A stretch of 64,000 bases of DNA from Neobacillus terrae (GCF_011393025.1 NZ_JAAOEO010000001.1:372001-436000), one strand, 5' to 3'; counted from the first letter of the stretch, positions 46,414 through 55,738 are shown. A program made the numbers and translations. Notes: a model not told the origin generated them from the sequence alone.

Positions 46414-46599
46414 ATTTTTTATGGAAAGAGGAACCAAGAAGACGCCATTGAAAACATTTTGGTAAGTACAGAAGTTTATTCATGCTCCGATGATTCTTGT
46501 AAAGGCTGGATGAGAAAAGATTTTGCAACTGATGATTTGCTTTGTCCGATGTGTGGTAATGAAACGATTATGGAATTTAGAGATCTTCCTAAAATTTAA
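46414..46599 (+). CDS. ydjO: YdjO-like cold-inducible zinc protein, AUU start
   Basis: A 61-aa protein with two CxxxxC/CxxC pairs (YSCSDDSCKGWMRKDF and LCPMCGN) likely to bind zinc, as in B. subtilis YdjO. The consensus site AAAGGAGG ends eight bases before an ATT codon at 46414, and reading from there gives the family-like start FYGKRNQED. No ATG, GTG or TTG lies in frame at a suitable distance; ATG 46366 or TTG 46381 would put the ribosome site inside the gene. An AUU start is therefore the best reading. Confidence 0.7.
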   Translation: MFYGKRNQEDAIENILVSTEVYSCSDDSCKGWMRKDFATDDLLCPMCGNETIMEFRDLPKI

Positions 46600-46621
46600 T
46601 CTGTTATAATACAGAAGTAAA

Positions 46622-46669
46622 AGGCCAGCTGAATGTCTAAGTATTTATTGATTTTCATTTTGCTGGCCT
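46622..46669 (-). terminator. Terminator of the 61-aa minus-strand gene
   Basis: AGGCCAGC (46622) pairs with GCTGGCCT (46662); on the minus strand TTTTACTTC follows. The hairpin overlaps the end of the gene at 46645. Confidence 0.65.
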
Positions 46670-46830
46670 ATTTCTTTACCCGCTAAATACATGTTGGCTT
46701 CTTCTAAATATTTATGTTCATCTACAGAATCGCCATGAATGCTTTTCTTATTAGGAAAGTTCCCGCCGTTTTCAATCGTAATTTGCTCTTTTTCAACAGC
46801 AGTGCTTAAATATTTATGTTTATCCGTCAT
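46645..46830 (-). CDS. Hypothetical hydrophilic protein, 61 aa
   Basis: An unrecognised acidic protein. A short motif is repeated: DKHKYLSTAVEKEQI near the start and DEHKYLEEANMYLAGKEI near the end, which suggests an internal duplication. ATG 46830 lies nine bases after AAAGGGGTG. It might be a small spore or stress protein; that is a guess. Confidence 0.6.
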   Translation of the reverse strand: MTDKHKYLSTAVEKEQITIENGGNFPNKKSIHGDSVDEHKYLEEANMYLAGKEIGQQNENQ

Positions 46831-47451
46831 TACAATTTTCACCCCTTTTATAAAAGGTTTCGTCTAAAGAGGATCTATTATACAGTGTTCCATATAGATG
46901 CAACGACAAGGAGTAAAAGCGGGGAAACTCAAATCAAAACCATTATCGTATAACAGAACTAATAATTTTAAAAATTTGTCACAAATCTCATTATAAAAAT
47001 GAATGTTAGTGATAAGATAATAATGTAAAGTAAATAATTTAACTTTTTTTAGAGGCCTAATCATTGTGTCGTTCCGATCATAGTGAACGAATAATTTTCT
47101 CTTCTTATATCAGGCTTTCCCTCTTTTGAAGATTTATCTGTTTATTTCGGAAAACTAACAGATAAAATCCTGGGGACGAAATAGAATTAACAAGGTCTGC
47201 TGCTTGTATAATGATATTTCTGAAACAGATAAATGAAGGAAGTGCTTGATAATTGGCGATAGGGAAGTGTAAGCCTAAAACTTAATAAAAGTGTTATGTG
47301 AATCCAATTAATAAATAAAAAGTCTGCCTCCAACAACTTTTGGGAGGTTAAAGCTTTTTATAAAAAAGCGGAACATACACCTATTGGCTTAATCTTTTGA
47401 AATAGGAATAATAAGCCAATAGAATGGTTGGGTCTCTAAAACTGTTAAAAA
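46831..47451. other. Long intergenic region with hairpins
   Basis: No protein gene is supported. The 11-base arms CTATTGGCTTA (47381-47391) and TAAGCCAATAG (47412-47422) form a perfect hairpin. CCTCC / GGAGG near 47327-47347 gives another. A TATAAT-like box (47208-47213) and the terminator at 47452 leave room for a small RNA. Confidence 0.4.
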
Positions 47452-47487
47452 GAAAACTCTCCGTAATTTTACGGAGAGTTTATTTTT
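47452..47487 (+). terminator. Orphan strong terminator
   Basis: AAACTCTCCGTAA pairs with TTACGGAGAGTTT, followed by ATTTTT. No protein gene precedes it within 600 bases on this strand, so it may end a non-coding transcript. Confidence 0.85.
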
Positions 47488-47497
47488 AAGCTAAGCT

Positions 47498-47632
47498 AGA
47501 ACTCTTATTCATAAATTCTGAACGCACGACGGTCAGAATGTCCTAGTCAGGCGAAAGGCACACGATGTGCCGTTTTGAGCGTGATAAGAAAAAGTAGGGT
47601 AAGGGCTTGGAGAAAGCCAAGTTTTTCTAATA
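47498..47632 (-). repeat. Interspersed repeat, inverted partner of 27595-27740
   Basis: The reverse complement of 47505-47588 matches 27650-27732 almost base for base. The flank carries CTTGGAGAAAGCCAAG, like the hairpin flank of the partner. Non-coding. Confidence 0.75.
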
Positions 47633-47652
47633 AAAACAATAAGCCCGTCCAA

Positions 47653-47907
47653 TTAAGAAGCTCCTGTCTTATTGATATAGTTTTTCCTTTGAAAATAATA
47701 GCTGCTCGTTCCCAGTTCTTCATTAAGAAGAAGCTCCATTTCCTCTAAATCTTCTCTGCCAACAGGAGGATCATCCAGATCCCAATTTATTTTGTATATA
47801 AAATAATAATCCTTAATTTGCCTAAAAATAACAGGAGAGTTTGGAAATCGATCAAAAATCCCTTTAATATTATACCTTTTTGTATAGCTCCATTTAATCA
47901 AAAACAT
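47653..47907 (-). CDS. Hypothetical protein, 84 aa
   Basis: A small unrecognised protein: FLIKWSYTKRYNIKGIFDRF, then a beta strand, then an acidic tail (DDPPVGREDLEEMELLLNEELG). I prefer ATG 47907 with GGAGGG upstream, although the spacing is long; a TTG at 47952 is the alternative. It may be orphan or decaying, next to a repeat. Confidence 0.45.
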   Translation of the reverse strand: MFLIKWSYTKRYNIKGIFDRFPNSPVIFRQIKDYYFIYKINWDLDDPPVGREDLEEMELLLNEELGTSSYYFQRKNYINKTGAS

Positions 47908-48084
47908 CTTTGTGAAATATCCCTCCGTTCCAATCTCCCTAATTATAGGCAAAACGGAAAAAAATTCATATAAATAATGATAATTAGTAAGAATTACCTT
48001 CGAGTGAATAATAATATGATCTTAAAGGCGCTTCATGAGATCTAGTGTTTTAAAGTTTCAATTGTTGGTTTGTGTAGCTGTATT

Positions 48085-48180
48085 GATTGAAGCGGAAGTC
48101 GAGGAGTTCGGCAGGAAAAGCAGCCCTCCTGTTCGCTTTTTGAAAACGAGCGTCTAAAAACGAAAATCAGTAATCAAACA
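48085..48180. repeat. GC-rich dispersed repeat, copy 4 (decayed)
   Basis: TTGATTGAAGCGGAAGTCGA and GGCAGGAAAAGCA resemble the first half of copy 1; the right part has GAAAACGAGCG and AAAATCAG. No gene lies between 47953 and 48242. Confidence 0.4.
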
Positions 48181-48195
48181 GTAGAAGTGATCAGA

Positions 48196-48236
48196 ACAAA
48201 AAAAAAGAAAACAGGCGGCCATTTGGCCGCCTTTAA
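48196..48236 (-). terminator. Terminator of the YhfH-like gene
   Basis: AGGCGGCC / GGCCGCCT perfect hairpin with a four-base loop; on the minus strand GTTTTCTTTTTTTTT follows. Confidence 0.9.
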
Positions 48237-48242
48237 TTTTAA

Positions 48243-48377
48243 CTATTCTTCTTTTTTGGAAAGGCAGCGGTCACATTCCATTAGATAGGATTCAGCCTGT
48301 TCCTGCATATGCTGGCCACATTCTGGACAAACCTTCTTTGGAAGATTGCGGAAAAATTCAACTGGACTTTGTAACAT
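48243..48377 (-). CDS. YhfH-family small zinc-ribbon protein
   Basis: A 44-aa protein with two Cys pairs (VCPECGQHMQEQ and ECDRCLSKKEE) likely to bind one zinc. The start MLQSPVEFFRNLPKK and overall length fit the YhfH family. AAAGGAGGAG precedes the ATG. Function unknown. Confidence 0.75.
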   Translation of the reverse strand: MLQSPVEFFRNLPKKVCPECGQHMQEQAESYLMECDRCLSKKEE

Positions 48378-48641
48378 GTTTAACTCCTCCTTTTATAATA
48401 CAATTTATTTTTATTTAACCTGTTATAGTACAGTATAAACAAAAAAATTAAAAAAGTGTAGACTTTTTTTCTTGTTTTCTAAAAATTTTTTATTTTTGTA
48501 TATAAACGCCAGTTTTCATATATATATACGATAAATACCTTAAAAAAATATTCCTTCCTATGTTTTGGTACTTCCCTAAAAAATTTCTTTCCATTACAAT
48601 CGTATTAGAATCTCGAATTTATAAGGGGTTGATGCAAGGGG

Positions 48642-51188
48642 ATGAATGATATTATAAACAACTTTAATCCTTTTTTGATTGTTTTCGCCATAGGCTTGAC
48701 GATTATGGCTTCATATACAGCACTTGATATGTTTACATTATTAAGGTTTTCGAACAGTAATAAACGGACCCTTTTCCTTGGCGGTACGATTTCTATGGGA
48801 ATTGGAATGTGGGTAATGAATTTTATGGGTTATTTAGCCGTTGATATTGGACGGTTTTCAAGAATAAATATACCTCTTTCCATACTTTCAATTTTTATGG
48901 GTGTGGCCTTTACAGGTATGGGATTTTACACCTTGCTGAGAAAGGAACTTAAGCGCGTTCATTTAGCAGCCGCCTCCATTTTACTCACGCTGGCTGTGTT
49001 TTCTATACATCTGATAGGTCTGTATTCTATGGAGATGTCAGCGAGTTACAATCCATTTTTACTGGGCTTGTCAGGAATACTTACTTTTGGTGTCTTTTTA
49101 TTTTCATTATGGATCCTTTTTTACTCAAAAAACTTTTCTGAGGAGGGCCAGGCTTGGCTTAAACCCATTAGTTCCATCATATTGACTCTTGCTGTTGTAG
49201 AAGCGCATTTTCTTTTAAAAAGAGCTTCTTCCGGGGCTTTCAATCTTAGTGGTTTTGCGAATGGAAATTTCCTTCGGGAAGATTTTATTATTTATCTTGT
49301 CCTATTTGTTTCAATCCTTATATTTGGAGGCCTGATTGGTTCCAGTGCCTTAATCAGTAAACGTCTGTCTGCCTCAGATACAAATCTTAAGGATATTAAA
49401 TTAGCTTTGGACGAATCCGCTATTGTTGGAATTACCGACCCTAAGGGTAATATCATTTATGTTAATGATAAATTTGTTGAAATCTCTAAATACGAAAAAG
49501 ATGAAATAATGGGTAAAAACCACCGAATATTGAATTCGGGCTATCATCCTAAAGAATTTTTTATTGGTCTTTGGAAGACTATCCAAAGCGGTCAAATTTG
49601 GCGGGGGGAAATTCGAAATAAGGCAAAAGACGGCTCATTCTATTGGGTGGATACTACAATTGTTCCTTTCCTGGATAAAAAGGGGAAACCAACCCAATAT
49701 GTATCCATCAGATACGATATAACTAATAGGAAAAAGTCTGAAGAAAGATTGCTCGAAAAAATTAAAGACGTGAAAGACATTAACTTTGCTTTGGACCAAT
49801 CCTCAATCGTAGCCATTACAGATGCCCAAGGCACTATTACGAGTGTAAACGAAAAGTTCTGTGAGATCTCAAAATATAAACGGCATGAGCTTATTGGAGA
49901 AGATCACCGGATTTTGAATTCAGGTGTTCACCCTCAGGAGTTTTTTAAAAATCTGTGGAAAACGATCGGACAAGGAAAAGTGTGGAAGGGTGAAATTTGT
50001 AATCGTGCAAAAGACGGCAGCCTTTACTGGGTAGACACCACAATTGTCCCATTTATGAACTCGAAGGGGAAGCCATATCAGTATGTTGCTATTCGTTCAG
50101 ATATAACGGATAGAAAAACGGCTGAGGGTCACTTAAAAGAAACTTTAAAAGAAATTAGTGATATTAAATTTGCGCTAGATGAATCTGCAATCGTTGCTTT
50201 TACAGATTCAAGAGGGATTATAACTAGTGTAAATGATAAGTTTTGTGAGATTTCCAAATATTCCCGTGACGAACTTATTGGAAAAACTCATAGTATTTTA
50301 AACTCTGGCTACCATCCGAAGGAGTTTTTTAAAGATTTATGGCAAACAATCGGGAATGGAAAGGTCTGGAAAGGTGAAATACGCAACAAAGCGAAAGATG
50401 GCAGCCTTTATTGGGTTGATACCACTATCGTTCCTTTTTTAAATGAAGAAGGCAAGCCTTACCAGTATGTCGCGATTCGAAATGATATTACAGAGCGTAA
50501 GAAAACCGAAGAGGTATTGCACCGGCAGGATAAGCTGGCAGCAGTTGGGCAGCTGGCAGCCGGGGTCGCCCATGAAATCAGGAATCCTTTAACTTCTATG
50601 AAAGGATACGCGGAATTCCTCCAGCTGGATGAAAAAGATCCTGAACGGCTTGAGTTTCTAGGTATTATTCTGGATGAAATTGAACGAGTCAATACTATTG
50701 TTGAGGATTTCATGGTTTTAGCCAAACCAAAAGCCGTTGAACTTGAGGAAAAAAATATTGTGCCGGTTATCAAAAATGTTGTTTCTCTTCTTGAGTTTGA
50801 AGCAAGAAAGAAAAATATACGTCTTCATAGTGACTGCAATCATGAGATTATTCAGGTTGAATGTGATGAGAACAGACTAAAACAGGTATTTCTTAACTTT
50901 ATAAAAAATGGAATAGAGGCAATGCCAAACGGTGGAGATATTGTTGTCAAAACCACTATGGATGATAAAAATGTCCAGATTTCGATTCAGGATACAGGCG
51001 TTGGTATTCCTGAAGAAAAGCTTAAAAAGCTTGGAGAACCCTTCTATACAACTAAGAAGAATGGTAATGGGCTTGGCTTAATGGTCAGTTTCAAAATTAT
51101 TGAAGGCCATAATGGCAAGGTTTTTGTTGAAAGCGAACCGAATAAAGGTACTACATTCAATATCGTCCTTCCTGCCAAAACAGCATAA
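48642..51188 (+). CDS. Membrane sensor histidine kinase with MHYT-like and three PAS domains
   Basis: An 848-aa kinase. Residues 1-245 hold about seven membrane segments with MHYT-like spacing (GIGMWVMNFMGYLAVDI). Three PAS-PAC units follow (about 248-362, 372-490, 500-617) that are strikingly alike, each with HRILNSG or HSILNSG, HPKEFF/HPQEFF, KAKDGS/RAKDGS and YWVDTTIVPF. Then HisKA with His644 in GVAHEIRNPLTSMKGYAEFL and a HATPase end (GNGLGLMVS). The catalytic part resembles the KinA-E sporulation kinases. Orphan: no regulator gene nearby. Confidence 0.9.
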   Translation: MNDIINNFNPFLIVFAIGLTIMASYTALDMFTLLRFSNSNKRTLFLGGTISMGIGMWVMNFMGYLAVDIGRFSRINIPLSILSIFMGVAFTGMGFYTLLRKELKRVHLAAASILLTLAVFSIHLIGLYSMEMSASYNPFLLGLSGILTFGVFLFSLWILFYSKNFSEEGQAWLKPISSIILTLAVVEAHFLLKRASSGAFNLSGFANGNFLREDFIIYLVLFVSILIFGGLIGSSALISKRLSASDTNLKDIKLALDESAIVGITDPKGNIIYVNDKFVEISKYEKDEIMGKNHRILNSGYHPKEFFIGLWKTIQSGQIWRGEIRNKAKDGSFYWVDTTIVPFLDKKGKPTQYVSIRYDITNRKKSEERLLEKIKDVKDINFALDQSSIVAITDAQGTITSVNEKFCEISKYKRHELIGEDHRILNSGVHPQEFFKNLWKTIGQGKVWKGEICNRAKDGSLYWVDTTIVPFMNSKGKPYQYVAIRSDITDRKTAEGHLKETLKEISDIKFALDESAIVAFTDSRGIITSVNDKFCEISKYSRDELIGKTHSILNSGYHPKEFFKDLWQTIGNGKVWKGEIRNKAKDGSLYWVDTTIVPFLNEEGKPYQYVAIRNDITERKKTEEVLHRQDKLAAVGQLAAGVAHEIRNPLTSMKGYAEFLQLDEKDPERLEFLGIILDEIERVNTIVEDFMVLAKPKAVELEEKNIVPVIKNVVSLLEFEARKKNIRLHSDCNHEIIQVECDENRLKQVFLNFIKNGIEAMPNGGDIVVKTTMDDKNVQISIQDTGVGIPEEKLKKLGEPFYTTKKNGNGLGLMVSFKIIEGHNGKVFVESEPNKGTTFNIVLPAKTA

Positions 51189-51200
51189 TAATACAAGACT

Positions 51201-51231
51201 AAACGGGAGACTTCTTTCTCCCGTTTTTTTA
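51201..51231 (+). terminator. Sensor kinase terminator
   Basis: AAACGGGAGA / TCTCCCGTTT hairpin followed by a T run. Confidence 0.9.
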
Positions 51232-51377
51232 TTTATTTTTTACCTATAAATCAGAGGAGGTATAAATTTGGTAGTGCTTTAATTGTTGTTTTATTGCCAT
51301 ATATTTTTTCGGCAATTAAAACAGAATGAATTAATATGTTTATATAAGTACTTATGTTTTTATTGGAGGGGAAACGA

Positions 51378-53441
51378 GTGGGGGAGCCAAAATTTATTAA
51401 AACCGTTTGCGGGTACTGCGGCACCGGCTGCGGATTAATTGCAGAAGTTCAGGACAACAGAATTAAGAAAATCCGTGGTGATAAGGATGCCCCAGTGAAT
51501 AAAGGACAAACCTGTGTTAAGGGCGCATTTGCCTATGAGTACGTTCATGCAGAAAAAAGACTCAAGTCACCTATGTTACGGAAATCTGGTCAGCTTACAG
51601 AAGTAACATGGGAGGAAGCCTACGATTTTATTGCTAAAGGGTTAGCCAAAATTAAATCGGAGTGGGGCGGTAAAGCGATTTCCATGTTTGCGTGTGCAAG
51701 AACAACAAATGAATCCAATTATATTACTCAAAAATTCATGAGGACTGTCCTCGACAGCAATAATATAGACGGATGTAACCGTACGTGACACGCTCCAAGC
51801 GTTGCCGGTCTGGCAACTATTTTTGGCAGTGGATTCCCCACAAATACACTGGATGATTTTTATGAAGCAGATGTATTATTATTGTTTGGCTCTAATACAA
51901 CCGAGGCCCATCCTATAATTGCTAACCGAATAAAGAAAGCAGTAAAAGCAGGCCTAAAAATGATCGTTATTGACCCGAGAAAAATTGATATGGTTAAATC
52001 AGCCCACCGACATCTCCAAATAAATATAGGCACAGATATTGCTTTAATAAATGCCTTGATTCGAATCATATTAAAAGAAGGACTGTATAACCCAGACTTC
52101 ATTTTTAAATATACTAATGATGTAGAGGTATTAAGAGAAAAAGTTGAACTTTATACTCCTGAATATGCATCAGCTATTACAGGGATAAGTCCTGAAGATA
52201 TTATCGACACTGCAAGAGAGTATGCTGGCGCAGGAAGCGCGATGATTGCCTACACTCTTGGAATTACCGAACATCATTGCGGTGTAAATAATGTGTTTGA
52301 TATTGGTAACTTAGCGCTACTTACGGGGAATATCGGAAAAAAGGGCAGTGGAATAATGCCCTTAAGAGGCCAGAACAATGTACAGGGCGCAGGTGATATG
52401 GGGTGCCTTCCTAATCAGCTGCCAGGTGCCATGAGTATTGTAAAGGAAGAAAACAGGCTAAGATATGAAAAAGAATGGAAGGTTACAATTAATAAAGAAG
52501 TGGGAGATACTCAAACAAGAACCTTTGACCGTCTCGAGGCAGGCGAATTAAAGGCAATGTATGTAATAGGAGAAAATCCCTTAATGGCTGATGTTCATAT
52601 GAACCATACAAAAAAGCTTCTCGAAAAACTTGATTTGCTAATTGTGCAGGATATTTTTCTCACTGAAACTGCTGAACTGGCAGATGTCGTTCTCCCTGCA
52701 TGTTCCTGGGGAGAGGTGGACGGAACATATACAAATACAGATAGAAGGATTCAGAGAGTCAGGAAGGCAGTAGAACCCCATCCAAACACAAAAGAAGACT
52801 GGAAGATACTTTGCGAGCTATCTACGAAAATGGGATATCAGTTGGACTACCATAACAGCGAGGAGATTTGGGATGAAATCCGCAGGCTCGCATGGGAGAT
52901 GTACGGAGGAATTTCGTATACAAGGCTTGACCAGGAGTACAGTTTGCATTATCCTTGTCCCGATGAATCACACCCTGGAACATTGATTATGCATGAAAGG
53001 TTTTATCAGGAAGGAATGGAGGCTTCTAAATCTCCATTTATACCAGTAGATTATACTCCCCCACTGGAACTGCCTGATAAAGAGTATCCTTTTATGCTGA
53101 CAACTGGAAGAAGGTATGAGTCGTACAATACTCATTCCCAAACTAAATACTACGCTAATGGTGTAAAGCTTAAACAAACAGAGGAAACTGTTGATATTCA
53201 TCCTCAGGATGCTGCAATGCTTAAAATAGAGAATGCGGAAACAGTATTGGTTGAATCACGCCGAGGAGAAGTAAAAGTTAAAGCAAAGATAACGGAACAG
53301 GTGGTTCCTGGATTGGTGTTTATGAGCTTCCACTGGAGTGAGGTACCAACCAATGTCCTAACACTTAATGAATTTGATCCTGTTTCAGGAACTGCAGAGT
53401 TTAAAGCATGTGCAGTTAAGATCCGAAAATTGGATGAGTAA
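51378..53441 (+). CDS. fdhF: Selenocysteine formate dehydrogenase (FdhF-like)
   Basis: Molybdopterin oxidoreductase that oxidises formate. The 687-aa protein has a 4Fe-4S site (Cys11, 14, 18, 46: CGYCGTGCG and GQTCVKGA), the molybdopterin domains (MPLRGQNNVQGAGDMGCLP, VIGENP) and a C-terminal cofactor domain. Codon 137 is an in-frame TGA (51786) in CNRT-U-HAPSVAG, the exact place of Sec in E. coli FdhF (Sec140). A SECIS hairpin follows, so TGA should be read as selenocysteine. GTG 51378 is preceded by GGAGGGG. The electron partner is not encoded nearby. Confidence 0.93.
51786..51817 (+). promoter_or_regulatory. SECIS element of fdhF
   Basis: Twelve bases after the TGA, GTTGCC (51801-51806) and GGCAAC (51812-51817) form a perfect stem that presents the loop GGTCT. 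The stem position and the GGUCU loop are those of the E. coli fdhF SECIS bound by SelB. Confidence 0.92.
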
Positions 53442-53448
53442 ATACTAA

Positions 53449-53482
53449 AAAAGTCGGCTGCCAAGTGGCGTCGGCTTTTTAT
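53449..53482 (+). terminator. fdhF terminator
   Basis: AAAGTCGGCTGCC and GGCGTCGGCTTT fold imperfectly, followed by TTAT. The next 440 bases hold no convincing gene. Confidence 0.65.
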
Positions 53483-53930
53483 GAAAAATGATAATTGGTC
53501 AAAAGGTAAGTTGAAAAGACTAATAAAGAATTTAGCAATACAAAAATCATTTGATCAAGCCTTGTCTTGTGAAGATTAATAGGCGGAGTTTTGGTAAACT
53601 ATTTAATGCGCTTCAGCAAATAAAAGTGTAAGAATCATTATTAAGAAGTAAATCATTTTTCTCCTCAGGATTTTACATATAAATAAAAGAATAATACTTT
53701 GTGATTTTTTTACATAAAAAATATACAAATTATATTCACGAAGTAGGCGCATTGAATTTAGACGTTTTTATGAAGTTTTCACTATGTTTATGTTGGAAAC
53801 TTGAAAACAAAGGATTTGAAAAACCCCTTTTTTAAATATTTCCAGAGATGGAGTGTTAGTCCTAAAAACCATAAATATAGTTTGAATATTCAGTTATTTT
53901 GAAATGTTATCGTAATATAGCTGCCATTCT

Positions 53931-53947
53931 TGTAACCATTTTATAAC
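53931..53947 (+). promoter_or_regulatory. WalR-type box upstream of yocH
   Basis: TGTAAC-N5-TATAAC differs from the WalR (YycF) consensus TGTWAH-N5-TGTWAH at one base. B. subtilis yocH is a known WalR target. It lies 77 bases before the yocH start. Confidence 0.5.
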
Positions 53948-54023
53948 ACGCCTGTTCTTTGTATTTCAGTTTTTCATGTTAAGATATTTTATGTTAGCTG
54001 CTTAGAACATGGGAGGTAAGAAA

Positions 54024-55031
54024 ATGAAAAAAACATTTAAAACATTAATAGCAGTCGCTGCACTCTCAGGAACTGTAGGTGCTAATGTACAGGCGGCAGA
54101 AGTCACAGTAAATAAAGGCGATTCACTCTGGAAGATTTCTAAAGTACATAACGAGTCTGTAGAACACATAATGAAATGGAATAACTTATCTACTGATTTA
54201 ATTCATCCGGGGGATGTCCTTACAGTTTCACCAGAAGCAAACTACTTGGTGAAAGATGGAGATACTTTATGGGATATTGCTAAAAACTATGGTGTTACTT
54301 TAAATGAACTTATGGGCTGGAATCAGCTACATGGTGATTTAATTAAACCAGGCCTAAATTTAGAAATATTTAAGAGCGGTCATAACATTGTAAAAGAAGC
54401 TGCAATCCAGCAAGCCAAGCCTGCAGTTCAGGTAAAAGCACAAAGTACGGCTAAAGCTCAAAGTACGCCTGCAGTAAAACCGGCTGTTGCACCTGCTTCC
54501 AAGCCTGCAGTTACAAAGCCAGCTGTAGCCCAGCAGCCAAAAGCTGTTCAGCCTGTAAGCAAACCGGCACCAGTTGAAAAACCAGATGTACCAGCAGTCA
54601 AACCAGCTGCACCAGCTCCGGCTCCAAAACCGGCACCAGCACCGGCGCCAAAACCGGCACCAGCACCAGCGCCAAAACTGGCACCAGCACCAGCGCCAAC
54701 TCAGCCTGAAACTTCTACTGCCAAAACAGAAGCAGTTGAAGGTAAAGTTATTACAGTTAAAGCTACAGCTTATACTGCATCTTGTGAAGGCTGCTCTGGA
54801 GTGACAGCTACTGGTATTAATCTTAAACAAAATCCAAATGCCAAGATTATTTCTGTGGATCCGTCAGTTATCCCTCTAGGAACCAAGGTATATGTAGAAG
54901 GATATGGATATGCAGTTGCAGGAGACACTGGCGGCGGTATTAAAGGTAATGAAATTGATGTCTTTATTTCATCACAAGATGAAGCGGTGAAATGGGGTTC
55001 AAGACAAATAAAAGTTACTCTTCTAGATTAA
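54024..55031 (+). CDS. yocH: LysM and 3D-domain cell wall hydrolase (YocH-like)
   Basis: A secreted 335-aa wall protein: signal peptide to about residue 25, two LysM domains (about 27-70 and 75-119; each with GDSLWKI or GDTLWDI), an Ala-Pro-Lys linker with repeated APAPKP, and a C-terminal 3D domain (TAYTASCEGCSG, ISVDPSVIPLGTKVYVEGYG, AGDTGGGIKGNEIDVF) with the three conserved aspartates of lytic transglycosylase-like enzymes. ATG 54024 follows GGGAGGT. A WalR-type box upstream fits control by cell-wall demand. Confidence 0.93.
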   Translation: MKKTFKTLIAVAALSGTVGANVQAAEVTVNKGDSLWKISKVHNESVEHIMKWNNLSTDLIHPGDVLTVSPEANYLVKDGDTLWDIAKNYGVTLNELMGWNQLHGDLIKPGLNLEIFKSGHNIVKEAAIQQAKPAVQVKAQSTAKAQSTPAVKPAVAPASKPAVTKPAVAQQPKAVQPVSKPAPVEKPDVPAVKPAAPAPAPKPAPAPAPKPAPAPAPKLAPAPAPTQPETSTAKTEAVEGKVITVKATAYTASCEGCSGVTATGINLKQNPNAKIISVDPSVIPLGTKVYVEGYGYAVAGDTGGGIKGNEIDVFISSQDEAVKWGSRQIKVTLLD

Positions 55032-55048
55032 TAGAATAAAAGAGCTAG

Positions 55049-55077
55049 AGGTTGTCCTTTATGGGACAACCTTTTTA
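55049..55077 (+). terminator. yocH terminator
   Basis: AGGTTGTCC / GGACAACCT hairpin followed by TTTTTAG. Confidence 0.9.
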
Positions 55078-55276
55078 GTATTGAGTGGTATACCCCTTTG
55101 GATAAACAAGAAAGACATTCTAGTAAATAAACGATTTTTTGCTAAAATAAGTTTCTAATTTATATATTTTTTAAAAAAGTTCTATTTTTAATAAAATTAG
55201 ACTCTATGCATTTAGCAATACGCAAGATTTTTGACGAATATACCCCATAAAGCTTCAAATCAAAATTGATAAGGTA

Positions 55277-55450
55277 AATGCACGATTTTATCAAAAGAAT
55301 GCACTAATTTACTAAAGAATGCCCGACTTGCTAGTGAAATGCCCGACTTGCTAGTGAAATGCCCGACTCCGCTTGCCCGAACACGACTTATTAAAAGAAT
55401 GCCCGAACACGATATATTAATTGAATACCCGACCTTGAAAAAGAAATGTA
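55277..55450. repeat. 20-base tandem repeat array
   Basis: Units starting AATGCCCGACTTGCTAGTGA recur with starts at 55277, 55298, 55318, 55338, 55358, about 55378, 55398, 55424 and 55445. The central units are identical with a period of exactly 20; outer ones diverge. There is no open frame through the array and no spacer structure. Confidence 0.8.
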
Positions 55451-55609
55451 CTACTTCGCTTTAGCGATTTAAAAATGCTTTTCACTTAAAATGATAAACC
55501 TTATTTGCTATCTTCATACCTTTTTAAGAAGGTAAATAAACTCTCGCACAAAAGATGCCACTTTTTAACAACAGTCTCGTATTTAAAAAGTAGTGGTGAT
55601 TTTTAACAA

Positions 55610-55690
55610 TGTTGCTGAAGGCGGAGACTCGAGAGGGGTGGCCCCGCAGGAGCGAAGTGATGACGAAACTTCAAAGTCACCCGAGGAATG
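55610..55690. repeat. GC-rich dispersed repeat, copy 5 (decayed)
   Basis: GGCGGAGACTCGAG, GGCCCCGCAGGAGCGAAG and CACCCGAGGAATGCGGGTG resemble blocks of the GC-rich repeat family. It lies just before the narK terminator; no gene is seen from 55078 to 55738 apart from repeats. Confidence 0.4.
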
Positions 55691-55738
55691 CGGGTGTATT
55701 TAGCAAAAAGTTTATACAGCGTCTAACAACAAAAAAAC

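Noticed and set aside
46864..47064. 66-aa minus-strand ORF
   Set aside because: No ribosome site, unusual composition and no family resemblance; treated as chance.
51354..51788. fdhF as a gene broken by a stop codon
   Set aside because: The TGA lies at the known Sec position and is followed by a SECIS hairpin with correct spacing, so a selenoprotein explains it better than a pseudogene.
54360..54830. Cys/Trp/Arg-rich minus-strand ORF
   Set aside because: Reverse of the Ala-Pro-Lys linker and 3D domain of YocH; not a gene.
55277..55450. CRISPR array
   Set aside because: Units abut with a 20-base period and no unique spacers; no cas genes are present.
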